64,000 nt of DNA from Gammaproteobacteria bacterium (GCA_018825965.1 JAHKAA010000016.1:62001-126000), one strand, 5' to 3'; positions 18,038-27,149 are shown, numbered from the stretch's first letter. Made by a program: numbers and translations. Notes: generated by a model not told the origin, from the sequence alone.

Positions 18038-18925
18038 TTACTGCTGCTGACGATACCATTCGCCTAAAATCAGACTGGCGGCCACGCTGACATTTAACGA
18101 CTCTACTTTGCCTGTGCCTGGAATTTGCAGCGCTATATCAGCAGATTTAGCCACAGACTGAGAGACACCAAACATTTCTTCACCAAAAACTATCACTACT
18201 TTGGCGGGCAACTGGCTGCTGTACAGCGATACGCCGCCATGACTGGAAGTGGTCACCAGTGTATAACCGGCTTGTTTACATAGCTGTAAGGCCAGCGGCA
18301 GGTTGTCACAACTTAAACCTTCAACAAACTCAACCCCACCTTCAGCAGTGCGCGCAGCAGCGCCGTGCGCCAGTAAGTCAGGGTCTTTCATCACTATGCC
18401 ACTGATGCCAAAGTGAGCGCAGCTGCGGGCTATAGCGCCTAAATTGTGTGGATTACCTACCCCATCTAACGCCAGCAAACAATCCTGTTTTTTGCGACCG
18501 TTTTGGGTTAAATAAGTCGCCAGCGATAACACAGCCTTACGTTTCACCAACAGCACCACACCACCGTGATGCTGACTGCCTGCAACTTTCTCAAGCTCGG
18601 CTTCAGACACCACATGATAGGCTTTTTTATTGGCCGCTAAATACTTCATCAGATCAGCAAACTTAGGTGCCATCGGCTCGCTTAAATACAAACGCACCAA
18701 AGCTTCAGGACGTTGTAAAAAGGCGACCCGACAGGCATTTTCGCCATAAATTTTAGCTTCTTCCTGGCGGTTCTGTTTTAATACTTTGGCAGAGACAGTT
18801 TTAGGCTGAGCAGATTTTACATCTGCTTTTTTGGCTGCAGCAGCTTTGGTTTTAGTCCATGGCTTTTGTAGTTCTGAACCAGGTTGTGTTTTTTTATGCT
18901 GTGGTGCTGGGATTTTGCGATTCAA
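18038..18925 (-). CDS. yfiF: SpoU/TrmH family RNA 2'-O-methyltransferase (YfiF-like)
   Basis: A 295-residue SPOUT methyltransferase. A basic, Lys/Ala-rich N-terminal tail (1-55) is followed by the TrmH substrate-binding domain (about 55-130) and the knotted catalytic domain. The catalytic domain has motif 1 GNPHNLGAIARSC, motif 2 VIVFGEEMFG and motif 3 IPGTGKVESLNVSVA. It should methylate a ribose 2'-OH in rRNA or tRNA, and E. coli YfiF has the same layout with an unassigned target. Translation starts at a TTG (18925) with AGGA 6 bases before it. Confidence 0.92.
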   Translation of the reverse strand: MNRKIPAPQHKKTQPGSELQKPWTKTKAAAAKKADVKSAQPKTVSAKVLKQNRQEEAKIYGENACRVAFLQRPEALVRLYLSEPMAPKFADLMKYLAANKKAYHVVSEAELEKVAGSQHHGGVVLLVKRKAVLSLATYLTQNGRKKQDCLLALDGVGNPHNLGAIARSCAHFGISGIVMKDPDLLAHGAAARTAEGGVEFVEGLSCDNLPLALQLCKQAGYTLVTTSSHGGVSLYSSQLPAKVVIVFGEEMFGVSQSVAKSADIALQIPGTGKVESLNVSVAASLILGEWYRQQQ

Positions 18926-19115
18926 AGGAGATCCTGTACGGGGGCTGTCGCTGATGGGGCAGATTTTAACACTGCATCAGCCAGAACCCCAAGCAACTTA
19001 TGACTTACAGCGATACACAGAATACTTGCCTTTCTGCTCTGGCGCAGTATGCTGGCGCCTTGTGCCGCTATTACGGCGAAAAACACTGAAACATCACCGT
19101 TAAAAGAGTCTTCTT

Positions 19116-19958
19116 ATGCTGAGTTATCGTCATAGTTATCACGCAGGCAATCACGCAGATGTGATTAAACATCTGGTACAGATTTGCATTCTGAATTACT
19201 TAAAACGCAAAGATAAGCCGTTTTGCTATCACGATACCCATGCAGGTGCAGGTTTATACAGCCTGCACAGTGAACAGGCGCAAAAAACGGCGGAATACCA
19301 GACAGGCATAGGTAAACTCTGGAACTATCAGGGCAGTAATGCCGATATTAAAGCCTATGTGGATACCATCAGGCTGGTGAACGATAGCGACGACTTAGCT
19401 TTTTACCCTGGTTCACCAAAAATTGCCGATTTGCTGTGTCGTGCTACAGACACCATTCAGGCCACTGAATTACACCCAAGTGATCAGCCTATTCTGGCCA
19501 GCCAGTTTCAGCGTCGTAAATTTTGCCGTATTGAAAAAATGGATGCCTGGGCTGGCTTACGCGCTATGTTGCCGCCTTTATCCAAACGTGGCTTAGTGCT
19601 GATTGACCCGCCTTATGAATTAAAAACTGAGTATCAGGATCTGGTCAAAGGCCTGCAACAAGCTTACCAGCGCTTTCCACAAGGCACTTATGCCATCTGG
19701 TATCCGGTGATAGAACGTCAGGCTGTTGAAAGCTTTATTGATGCCATAGTAGATACACAAATTCGTAATCAGCTGCGGATAGAATATAGCCCATTGCCGG
19801 ATAACGAAGGTTTTGGCATGACAGGCAGCGGCATGCTGGTGATTAACCCGCCTTTTACGCTAAAGCAGGATATGGAAAATTGCTTAAAAGAGCTGGCACC
19901 TTTGCTGTCACAAAGCCCGGCGGCGCAGTGGCAAGTCACTCAACTGGTCGATGAATAA
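19116..19958 (+). CDS. rlmJ: 23S rRNA (adenine(2030)-N6)-methyltransferase
   Basis: A 280-residue RlmJ orthologue: MLSYRHSYHAGNHADVIKH at the N-terminus, HDTHAGAGLY as the SAM-binding motif and the catalytic IDPPYE tetrad (DPPY class). It methylates A2030 of 23S rRNA at N6. Length equals E. coli RlmJ (280). The S1/P1 nuclease gene follows after 12 bases and is probably in the same transcript. Confidence 0.97.
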   Translation: MLSYRHSYHAGNHADVIKHLVQICILNYLKRKDKPFCYHDTHAGAGLYSLHSEQAQKTAEYQTGIGKLWNYQGSNADIKAYVDTIRLVNDSDDLAFYPGSPKIADLLCRATDTIQATELHPSDQPILASQFQRRKFCRIEKMDAWAGLRAMLPPLSKRGLVLIDPPYELKTEYQDLVKGLQQAYQRFPQGTYAIWYPVIERQAVESFIDAIVDTQIRNQLRIEYSPLPDNEGFGMTGSGMLVINPPFTLKQDMENCLKELAPLLSQSPAAQWQVTQLVDE

Positions 19959-19970
19959 GGAAAGCCCCCA

Positions 19971-20756
19971 ATGCGTACTCTGGTTTTAGCTTTAACCTTG
20001 TTTTGCAGCCCTGTTTTTGCTTTTGGTGAATTAGGCCATCAAATGGTCTGCTCTATGGCCTATCAGTTATTAAGTCCGGTCAGCCAGAATAAAGTGCAGC
20101 AACTGATGCAATTACATGACCAGCCCGATTTTACCCAAGCCTGCTCCTGGCCGGATCAGGTGCGCTCTTTACCAGAGTATCAGCACACCAAAGTCTGGCA
20201 TTACGTCAATATCAAACGCTCTGACAGCACATTGACCATGCAGCACTGCCCCAAAGAAGGCTGCGTCTTGTCTGCCATTGAACAAGAGCGGAAAAAGCTG
20301 ACACCTTTTGCACCGTCAAAAACTCAGTTAGAAGCTCTGCTGTTTGTAGGACACTTTATCGCTGATTTGCACCAGCCTTTGCATGCAGGTTATGCCGATG
20401 ATCTGGGCGGCAACAGAACTGCGGTGTATTTTGCAGGCGAACCATCGAATTTACATGGGGTGTGGGACAGTCGTATTCTGGAAGCCGCCTCTTATCAGGA
20501 TGATGCGAAGCAACAGGCCTTGTATCAGGCACTCAAAACCAAACAGCAGCAATGGCAAAAAGTCAGTGTTTTGGACTGGGCAAATGAGTCGGTCTTGCTG
20601 GTGAAACTGATTTATCAGGGTTATAAACCCGGTATGCTTATAGGCGAAAATTATCAGCAACAGCATTTGCCTCAGCTGGAACAAAGGCTGCAACAAGCTG
20701 CTGTACGTCTGGCTTTAGTGCTGGAACAAAGTTTTAATCCAACTGACGCTGATTAA
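19971..20756 (+). CDS. S1/P1 family zinc-dependent nuclease
   Basis: A 261-residue secreted nuclease. The signal peptide ends at about residue 17 (SPVFA), leaving FGELGHQ as the mature N-terminus. In the family the N-terminal aromatic residue and following His bind the zinc cluster. Further ligands are visible in CSWPDQVR (Asp), VWHYVNI (His), HFIADLHQPLHAGYADDLGGN (three zinc ligands) and NLHGVWD (His). These trinuclear zinc enzymes cut single-stranded RNA/DNA and remove 3'-phosphates. Possible roles are nutrient scavenging or extracellular DNA degradation. It overlaps nothing and ends 2 bases before the convergent gene. Confidence 0.92.
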   Translation: MRTLVLALTLFCSPVFAFGELGHQMVCSMAYQLLSPVSQNKVQQLMQLHDQPDFTQACSWPDQVRSLPEYQHTKVWHYVNIKRSDSTLTMQHCPKEGCVLSAIEQERKKLTPFAPSKTQLEALLFVGHFIADLHQPLHAGYADDLGGNRTAVYFAGEPSNLHGVWDSRILEAASYQDDAKQQALYQALKTKQQQWQKVSVLDWANESVLLVKLIYQGYKPGMLIGENYQQQHLPQLEQRLQQAAVRLALVLEQSFNPTDAD

Positions 20757-20758
20757 TA

Positions 20759-22309
20759 TCAGCGGCGGTTAAAGTCTTCCAGCACAAAGCTTTTAAACCG
20801 GCTCAGTTTTAATTGGCTAAGCAACCTGGCCAGATGATCCTGATGGTTCAAATAGCCGGGTTCAGCCAGATAAGCTTTGTAATACATTTTTGCCGCAGGT
20901 CGTAGATCGCCGTCTTTTTCGTGCCTTAAGCCCATTTGAGCATAGATCTGGCCTCTGTCTTCTGCGCTGTACATCAGGTGAAAGGCCTGCTGATGCACAG
21001 AAGCTGCATAAACTTTATGCATACTGTGTGGCAACAGATCCAGTGCTTTATTGCCTGAATACATCAAATCAAAAGCCGCGTTCATTTTGCCAAGACTTGC
21101 CATTAAAGCTGCACCCTGACACAAACTGGCCACAGACATCTGCATTGTCGCTAAATGCTGTTTCTGTTTCTCTAAAAACACTATGGCGGCTTCATTGCCT
21201 TCAGCCTGAGCCAGTAAACTGCCCTGCAACCAAATAATATCAGCCGCAAACTGGCTGGCTTCTTTATCGGTGATCAACTGGCGAAAGCATTGCTGCAACA
21301 TCACCAGGTTGGGAGTCGGATTTTGCTCCGCACCAGAGTGCGCCATCAGATACAACAACAGTTTGCACAAAGCCACAGTTAAAACACAAAATTGATAGCC
21401 ACTGCCTGCCAGTCGCCTTTTCCGCTCTACCAGTTCAATAGCCTGCTCTGTTTTATCCGACACCATCATCACCAGTTGCACTAACTGAGTCAGTTGAGTT
21501 GACATAGCGGCAGGTGGAATTTTTAAGGCCACATGAAGGGCGGCTGCGTAGTCTTCGTTTTCTAACGCCAGATAAATTTGCCAGACTTCCTTTCTTTCCT
21601 GATAACGCGGCAGCTCCTCAGCATTGGCTAAAAAGTTGTGACAAGACTCCAGCTCACCTTGTTCATAATCCAGTAAAAATTGCAGCCACAAAGCCCATTC
21701 CTGTTGTTTGGCACAAGCCGATTTAATCACGGCTGAGGCGGCATCATACACCCCCACTTCCAGCAAAATTTCAGCTTTTAACTGCAGTACAGCAACAGGA
21801 GTGTCAGCTCCGGCTTTTTGTTGTAATTCATTAATGAGTTTAAAAGCATCGATATAACGGCGCTTGTGGATCAACGGCAGCACCTGATCCATATAGGCCT
21901 TCAGGCGCACATGCAGTTTTAACTGCTCGTCGATATGAAATTTATTGCAGGGCCTGTCGAGAAAATCGACCTGATGGAAAGGATAATCCATTCCATACTT
22001 TTGCCGCTCAGCAGCAGTAGACAACACCACCAGACGACACAAAGGGCTGACGATATTTTTGTGCAACAACAGCTCAATCAGATCCATGCCGGAGATCGAA
22101 GGTTCAACGTCATAATCGAGAAAAATTACATCGTAAGCGGTTGAGACTTCACCGCCAAGCAAAGGCAACACTGTCCGGCTTAGTTCGGTTTTTTTGATCC
22201 CAAGGCCAGTCAGTATTTGTTTTAACTGATGACCAGAGGTGGGATCAGACTCAATCACTAATACATTGAGATCAAATAACTTACTAAAATCAAATCGGGT
22301 CAGGCTCAA
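20759..22309 (-). CDS. Receiver-domain protein with TPR-like repeats
   Basis: A 516-residue protein. Residues about 14-135 form a CheY-like receiver: VLVIESDPTSG gives the acidic pair, YDVIFLDYDVEPS the phospho-acceptor Asp (about 67), and VVLSTA the switch Ser. The conserved Lys is replaced by Arg in LDRPCN. The rest is helical with TPR-like hairpins (for example RQKAGADTPVAVLQLKAEILLE-type segments and DGDLRPAAKMYYKAY near the end). Relatives are single-domain adaptor regulators of c-di-GMP or surface attachment in marine gammaproteobacteria. The start is a TTG (22309) with GAGG 7 bases upstream. No kinase gene adjoins it. Confidence 0.82.
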   Translation of the reverse strand: MSLTRFDFSKLFDLNVLVIESDPTSGHQLKQILTGLGIKKTELSRTVLPLLGGEVSTAYDVIFLDYDVEPSISGMDLIELLLHKNIVSPLCRLVVLSTAAERQKYGMDYPFHQVDFLDRPCNKFHIDEQLKLHVRLKAYMDQVLPLIHKRRYIDAFKLINELQQKAGADTPVAVLQLKAEILLEVGVYDAASAVIKSACAKQQEWALWLQFLLDYEQGELESCHNFLANAEELPRYQERKEVWQIYLALENEDYAAALHVALKIPPAAMSTQLTQLVQLVMMVSDKTEQAIELVERKRRLAGSGYQFCVLTVALCKLLLYLMAHSGAEQNPTPNLVMLQQCFRQLITDKEASQFAADIIWLQGSLLAQAEGNEAAIVFLEKQKQHLATMQMSVASLCQGAALMASLGKMNAAFDLMYSGNKALDLLPHSMHKVYAASVHQQAFHLMYSAEDRGQIYAQMGLRHEKDGDLRPAAKMYYKAYLAEPGYLNHQDHLARLLSQLKLSRFKSFVLEDFNRR

Positions 22310-22448
22310 GCTTTTGCCTCATTTTCTTATCGATCAGGGATCGTTCGATAAACACCTATTGAGTGTAGGCGTAAGCTGGCTGAGCGCAAAATGAAAATTC
22401 AGAAAAAATGGTATTAAATCTGATGCTTGGCTGATTTTTTACCCCGAT

Positions 22449-22781
22449 TTAGTCCTGTCCACGCCAGCGGGCATGACATAAAGTTTCAAATTTTTCTTTT
22501 GACAATAAAATTCTGGCCAAAACTATTTCTGCCACCGCATTCACATCAGCTAAACCAATGCGGGCTTCCACATGCAGTTCAGGGTCAATATCCATGGCGA
22601 TCATATCCACCCAGTCGTCGGTGGCCGGAACTAAATCCACATACGCAGATACCGCTGCATGTTGTTGATACAACGCATAATCTTCAGCAGATAAGTTCTC
22701 TTCTGCTAACTCTTCAAAAATCGCAAAAGCGTGATCACACAACTCATCCAAAGACCAGAGCTCCAGTTCTGCACCAGACAT
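22449..22781 (-). CDS. yciU: DUF440 double-stranded-DNA-mimic protein
   Basis: A 110-residue, strongly acidic protein matching E. coli YciU and H. influenzae HI1450. Shared segments are the helix HAFAIFEELAEENLSAEDY, then DWVDMIAMDIDPELHVEARIGLAD and FARILL-like ARILLSKEKFETLCH. Proteins of this family present an acidic surface like DNA and can bind HU-type proteins. I start at 22781 because GGAGAG stands just upstream and the family N-terminus begins there; the longer open frame to 22943 is not coding-like. It is divergent from the VOC gene. Confidence 0.9.
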   Translation of the reverse strand: MSGAELELWSLDELCDHAFAIFEELAEENLSAEDYALYQQHAAVSAYVDLVPATDDWVDMIAMDIDPELHVEARIGLADVNAVAEIVLARILLSKEKFETLCHARWRGQD

Positions 22782-22934
22782 TTTTCTCTCCACAGATAAA
22801 ATAAAGACCGCAGTATACCAAGAGCCATCCTCAACTGCCCAGCAACTCAACCCTAAAAAGCCAATATTTGCTGGTATCCACGGCTTCGGATCGGTAGCAT
22901 AGCGCCACTTTTTCTTCAGTCCGGAGCAACGGCT

Positions 22935-23321
22935 ATGAAACAAAGTTTAGGTTTAATCAGCCTGTTAGTGGCTGACTATGACGAAGCCATAGAGTTTTAC
23001 ACGCAAAAACTGGGTTTTGAGTTAGTGGAAGACAGCCCACAAGGTGAAAAAAGGTGGGTGGTGGTGCGGCCCCAAGGCGCAGCAGAAACCGCTATTTTGT
23101 TGGCTAAAGCCAGCAATGAGCAACAAAAGCAACAGATTGGCAATCAATCTGGTGGCCGGGTCTTCCTGTTTTTAAATACAGACGATTTCTGGCGTGATCA
23201 CAAACAAATGCAACAACAAGGCGTAAAGTTTCTCGAAACACCCCGCGAGGAAGCTTATGGTACTGTGGCTGTGTTTGAAGACTTGTACGGTACCCGCTGG
23301 GACTTGTTGCAACTGAATTAA
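22935..23321 (+). CDS. VOC family (glyoxalase/dioxygenase fold) protein
   Basis: A 128-residue single VOC domain with the two beta-alpha-beta-beta-beta units: SLLVADYDEAIEFYTQKLGFEL, then FLFLNTDDFWRDHKQMQQQGVKFLETP, and a C-terminal FEDLYGTRWDLLQ with the last Glu replaced by Asp. Homologues include YaeR- and fosfomycin-resistance-like proteins of mostly unknown activity. The usual first His ligand is not apparent in the first strand, so the metal site may be altered. rlmA follows after 29 bases. Confidence 0.9.
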   Translation: MKQSLGLISLLVADYDEAIEFYTQKLGFELVEDSPQGEKRWVVVRPQGAAETAILLAKASNEQQKQQIGNQSGGRVFLFLNTDDFWRDHKQMQQQGVKFLETPREEAYGTVAVFEDLYGTRWDLLQLN

Positions 23322-23350
23322 CTGAGTTTTTTATAGTGACCGGAGTTGTT

Positions 23351-24160
23351 ATGTACCGCTGCCCGCTTTGCCAACAGAGCCTGACTCAACACCACAATAG
23401 TTTTGCTTGTGCTCAGGGCCATAGTTTTGATCTGGCCAAAGAAGGTTATTTGCATTTACTGCCCGTCCAGCAAAAAAACTCCAAAGTGCCGGGCGATTCA
23501 GCACTGATGATGCAATGCCGCCGTGATTTCTTAAATGCTGGTTATTATCAGTTGTTGTCCGATGCGGTGAACCAGACTTTTGCTTCTGTATTAGCACAAC
23601 AAGCTGTGCTGCTGGATTTAGGCTGCGGTGAAGGGTATTACAGCAACAGGCTGATGCAGGCTCTGGCAGACAAAGAAGCGACTCTCTATGGTGTGGATAT
23701 CGCCAAAACTGCCATTAAAAAAGCAGCTAAAGCCTACCCTGCTATTCACTTTTGTGTTGCCAGTGCCTGGCATCTGCCTTTTGCCGATCAAAGTTTTGAT
23801 GCGGCACTTAAACTTTGTGCACCTTGTGAGCCGGAGGAACTGGCGCGGGTATTAAAAGCTGGCGGAGCTCTGCTGACAGTCACACCAGCACCGGAACATT
23901 TAGTGGAGATCAAACAGCAGGTCTACAGCTCTGTGCGTCTGCACAGCGATGCAATTGAAGCTATCCCGGGTTTTGTGCATCAACAACGGCAGGAATTAAA
24001 ACAGCAACTGACGGATGTACCCGCAGACATGGTACTGAACCTGCTGGAAATGACACCTTTAGCCTGGAAGTTCAAACCCGAACAAAAGCAGCAATTTGCT
24101 CAAAGCTCCCCTCAAATCAGCCTGAATTTTTATCTGGACTTGTATCGGAAAAATCATTAA
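23351..24160 (+). CDS. rlmA: 23S rRNA (guanine(745)-N1)-methyltransferase
   Basis: A 269-residue RlmA/RrmA orthologue, the same length as E. coli RlmA. The N-terminal zinc finger is complete (CPLCQQSL, then FACAQGHSFD), followed by KEGYLHLLPVQ. The Rossmann methyltransferase domain has LDLGCGEGYYSN as the SAM loop and LKLCAPCEPEELARVLK. It methylates G745 in helix 35 of 23S rRNA. The start at 23351 is preceded by GGAG at 5 bases; an in-frame GTG-type extension adds only five residues. Confidence 0.96.
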   Translation: MYRCPLCQQSLTQHHNSFACAQGHSFDLAKEGYLHLLPVQQKNSKVPGDSALMMQCRRDFLNAGYYQLLSDAVNQTFASVLAQQAVLLDLGCGEGYYSNRLMQALADKEATLYGVDIAKTAIKKAAKAYPAIHFCVASAWHLPFADQSFDAALKLCAPCEPEELARVLKAGGALLTVTPAPEHLVEIKQQVYSSVRLHSDAIEAIPGFVHQQRQELKQQLTDVPADMVLNLLEMTPLAWKFKPEQKQQFAQSSPQISLNFYLDLYRKNH

Positions 24161-24248
24161 ACAATGGGGCAGGCAGAGGGATAAAACACTCTATGTGCTT
24201 TTAATCTGTTAAATCGATAGAGGCTAGTGAATTAAAACGTTATATAGC

Positions 24249-24358
24249 AACCGCATTCATCTTTGTGCTAAACAAAGTTTAAGCTGTGTAGCGCAAGCGG
24301 TTTCACTCATCTCCCTGAACCGCTATTTTTCGCCCGGCTCTGTAGCCGGGCTTTTTTT
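24249..24358 (+). ncRNA. Candidate structured RNA with alternative stems and terminator
   Basis: The gap after rlmA ends in a strong terminator 172-198 bases downstream of its stop. Before it, AACCGC (24249-24254) can pair with GCGGTT (24297-24302) around an inner hairpin, CTTTGT with ACAAAG (24261-24277). The same AGCGGTT (24296-24302) can instead pair with AACCGCT (24318-24324). The two folds are mutually exclusive. A TATATA lies at 24241-24246, but no clear -35. It may be an sRNA processed from the rlmA 3' UTR, an independent sRNA, or chance. Function unknown. Confidence 0.45.
24332..24358 (+). terminator. Strong Rho-independent terminator
   Basis: GCCCGGCT and AGCCGGGC pair as an 8-bp GC-rich stem around CTGT, followed by seven T. 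It ends plus-strand transcription from rlmA and/or the candidate RNA, and may also serve the convergent gene. Confidence 0.93.
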
Positions 24359-24378
24359 ATTTTACTGACAAGGCCAAA

Positions 24379-25857
24379 TCAATTCTGAATAGTGGTCACT
24401 CTGTTCCATAAATTCTGATTTTTACTGTAGGAGAAATACTCGTCCGGAAACCAGCATTTGGGGATTAATTCCATATTTTTACGTTCTTCAAAATTGGATA
24501 CCAACTTCCTCAGAATTTCCAATAAACGTTCTTCGCTCATTTTCTCCAGCTTTTTCCGCGCTGTTGGAAAATACAAATTGTTATCCACACTGATCACCAC
24601 ATTAGTGCCTGTGTTACTGAACGCCATACTGCGTGTCACGACACGGCATATGGGCATATCAGTGGCTGGCGGGTACAAAGACACAACCAGTGCATATTCG
24701 TACCTGTCTAAATCACGCTTGTCTGAGTCTTTTGGTATATAAGTGACACCATAACCCTGAGGAAAGAGGCCGGTAATTTTAATCAACGCATCGACAGCGG
24801 CTTTATGGTAATAACCCCGCTCTACGCCGCTTTGCAGCACAAGCACAGCTTTGGGTAAAGACTCATAGCTATGGTTTAACTTGGTCGACAAGACCACAGA
24901 GGTATAAATTTGCGGAATTTTTAGTAAATTACCCACGCCACCTTCAGGTTTAATAGCGTTTTTAAGCAAAGTATAAACAAAATTCAGCTTGTCTTGTTCG
25001 TTTTGATTAAACAGCTCCCTCTCTTCTTTTGAATTCCCGACATAGCGGTCACAAGCCAGGCCTTTAGTGACATAACTTAAAGTTTCCTGATAGTTAATTT
25101 TCAAAAGTGCGACGCGGTTTTCATCGTCCAACACCCGAAACTCATCCAGGTCGCCATCTGCACCTTTGAGAATAGCCAAAGCATCCGGATGGTATGTACC
25201 TATGTCCTGCAATATAGCTGCCATCAATAAAGGCAGCTGGACGTCATCACGAAAAGGTGAATAGTCGGCTTTATAAGCTGCCTCTGAGTTATCCAGCATC
25301 TCTTTAGCGGCGCGCACCTTGCCCAGCACATAGTTATTGTTCAGCTCGTTATCCAGCAACAAGCGGTCGAGTAAACGCAAACTTAAAATGCCTTTGTACA
25401 GATGTTTAAACTTCTGGTTCACTGTGGCGACATATTTACCGTTGCCAGGTGCTAACAGTTGAATAGTGCCTAAAAACTTCGACGACATTTGAACTGTCTC
25501 GTCAAAGTTTTCGCCTTCAGTGAGCTGCAATACGGATATACACACAGCTTTTAAGGCTCTGTACCGCTCTACCCTGCTGTCATCGAGCATACGCACATAA
25601 AGTTTTAACGCAGACTGGGCTTCGGCCAATTGCTTTTGTTCACCGGAAGACCGATCAGGCTTTTTTTCCAGTTTGCGTACCTGCAATTGCAATTGCTGAA
25701 GTTTTTCATCCTGCTGCTTCGCATGACGAAAATAATCAGTCGCCACTTCATAGACTGAATCATTGAGCGCTGTGGCATCGTGGACTTTGCTCAGGATAGT
25801 TTTTACGGTTTTACTATACGAAGACTGACTTATGGTTCCCATCGACATATCGGGCAT
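24379..25857 (-). CDS. Large cytoplasmic protein of unknown function
   Basis: A 492-residue soluble protein without signal or membrane segments. Residues 45-85 are a charged coiled coil (KQQDEKLQQLQLQVRKLEKK). The middle is all-helical, with LPLLMAAILQDIGTYHPDAL at about 210-230. That segment resembles the core of an HD/HD-GYP phosphohydrolase domain with the metal-binding His replaced by Gln. A later segment (about 375-440) looks beta-rich. I do not recognise the family with certainty; a degenerate HD domain is inference. Two start codons are possible (25857 or 25848), the second better spaced from AAAGGA. Confidence 0.75.
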   Translation of the reverse strand: MPDMSMGTISQSSYSKTVKTILSKVHDATALNDSVYEVATDYFRHAKQQDEKLQQLQLQVRKLEKKPDRSSGEQKQLAEAQSALKLYVRMLDDSRVERYRALKAVCISVLQLTEGENFDETVQMSSKFLGTIQLLAPGNGKYVATVNQKFKHLYKGILSLRLLDRLLLDNELNNNYVLGKVRAAKEMLDNSEAAYKADYSPFRDDVQLPLLMAAILQDIGTYHPDALAILKGADGDLDEFRVLDDENRVALLKINYQETLSYVTKGLACDRYVGNSKEERELFNQNEQDKLNFVYTLLKNAIKPEGGVGNLLKIPQIYTSVVLSTKLNHSYESLPKAVLVLQSGVERGYYHKAAVDALIKITGLFPQGYGVTYIPKDSDKRDLDRYEYALVVSLYPPATDMPICRVVTRSMAFSNTGTNVVISVDNNLYFPTARKKLEKMSEERLLEILRKLVSNFEERKNMELIPKCWFPDEYFSYSKNQNLWNRVTTIQN

Positions 25858-25927
25858 CTATCCTTTTCAGCGGGCCACTTTGTTTGTACCAAAGGTGAGT
25901 ATAGCAGTCCTTTGCATCTGTCCAGTG

Positions 25928-27145
25928 TTAGTCTGCCAATAGCGGCACTTGCCACTCAACATCAGATCCCATCTCCATTTCCCATTCTTGTTGCATCTGG
26001 GCTGCAATACGTTTCTTTTTCTGCGGTTTAACGGCCAGCAAATTCGACCAGAACCAGGTGGATAAATCCCCCACCAGATTGGTTTCAGCGTTAATCAACA
26101 CCACCAATCCTACACCTTTTTCTTTAGAATAGGCCATCTCTGTACGATAGCCTTTCACCCAACCACCGTGATAATAGACTTCGTTACCACCAAAGTTAAA
26201 AATACGCACACCTAAGCCATAGTGGGACGTGGTGACGTACTGGCCCCAGGTGCGGCCACCTAAATCATCCGCTACTTTAATTCTTTTACTGCGTACATCC
26301 TGCAGCATAGCCGGGCTGAGCACAGCAGGGTAATGACCTAACTGAGCTATCAGCCATTGACTCATATCCATCACACTGGCATTGACGCCTGCGGCAGGAC
26401 TGACCCGGTAATAGCTTGGATTTACTTTTGCTTCAGCCCAACCTCTTTTCACTCTGACATGAGGCATAGCACGGTTTTTGGAGGCTAAAAATGCAGAATA
26501 CCCCACTGAGGCTGTTGGCATTTTTAATGGTTTAAACAGTTTTTGCTCCATCAGGCTTTCAAAGCTGCTGCCTGTGGTTTTTTCCATCACAGGCCGGATC
26601 AGGCTGAACAACACATTCTGATAACCATAACATTTGCCTGGTGCACAACGGGGGTTTAAATACCGGAACTTAGGTAAAATCTGGGCTGGCGTCTGGTTGG
26701 CTTCAATCAGGTCATCATAGGTATTAGGCACTAAACCTGCACTTTGTGATAACAAGTGTTCCACTTGCAAAGCGCCGGTATGGCGTGGACTTTTAAAAGA
26801 AAAAGCCGGCACATAACGGGTGACAGGATCATCGAACTTAAAATGGCCCTGATGCACCAGCAAAGACGATAACTGACCAGTAAAAGTTTTAGAGACAGAA
26901 GCCAGCCGGAATACGGTATAGGCATCTATATTCGACTTGGTCCCTATATTTCGTACACCATAAGCTCCTACTTTTACTACTCTGTTATCTTTGACGATAG
27001 CGTAAGCTGCACCCGGAATATTGTTCTTTTTTAAGGTCTGGCGGAAATGCCAGTCAAAATTGGTAGCCAGTTTATCAACATCAGCTGCCAGTAACTGGGG
27101 GGAAAAGACGAAGAAGGCGCCCACCAGTAATTGGATTAATTTCAA
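25928..27145 (-). CDS. Serine hydrolase, class C beta-lactamase/DD-peptidase fold
   Basis: A 405-residue exported protein (signal MKLIQLLVGAFFVFSPQLLA). The active-site serine motif is SVSK in FRLASVSKTF, the Tyr-x-Asn motif is YQN in CYGYQN, and the third motif is HGG in YYHGGW. These are the motifs of beta-lactamase-family proteins, most of which are peptidases or esterases rather than resistance enzymes. The HGG in place of KTG argues against a true AmpC enzyme. It begins at a TTG (27145) with GAGG upstream and lies 4 bases after the AIG2-like gene, suggesting one transcript. Confidence 0.9.
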   Translation of the reverse strand: MKLIQLLVGAFFVFSPQLLAADVDKLATNFDWHFRQTLKKNNIPGAAYAIVKDNRVVKVGAYGVRNIGTKSNIDAYTVFRLASVSKTFTGQLSSLLVHQGHFKFDDPVTRYVPAFSFKSPRHTGALQVEHLLSQSAGLVPNTYDDLIEANQTPAQILPKFRYLNPRCAPGKCYGYQNVLFSLIRPVMEKTTGSSFESLMEQKLFKPLKMPTASVGYSAFLASKNRAMPHVRVKRGWAEAKVNPSYYRVSPAAGVNASVMDMSQWLIAQLGHYPAVLSPAMLQDVRSKRIKVADDLGGRTWGQYVTTSHYGLGVRIFNFGGNEVYYHGGWVKGYRTEMAYSKEKGVGLVVLINAETNLVGDLSTWFWSNLLAVKPQKKKRIAAQMQQEWEMEMGSDVEWQVPLLAD

Positions 27146-27149
27146 TGTG

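Noticed and set aside
18954..19103. 49-codon ORF directly before rlmJ
   Set aside because: It has no recognisable domain and a poor ribosome site. Basic and Cys residues are scattered without pattern. It could be the rlmJ leader; not enough to call a gene.
25928..27145. Beta-lactamase-fold protein as an antibiotic-resistance gene
   Set aside because: The third motif is HGG rather than KTG and the gene sits in a housekeeping context, which fits a peptidase or esterase better.
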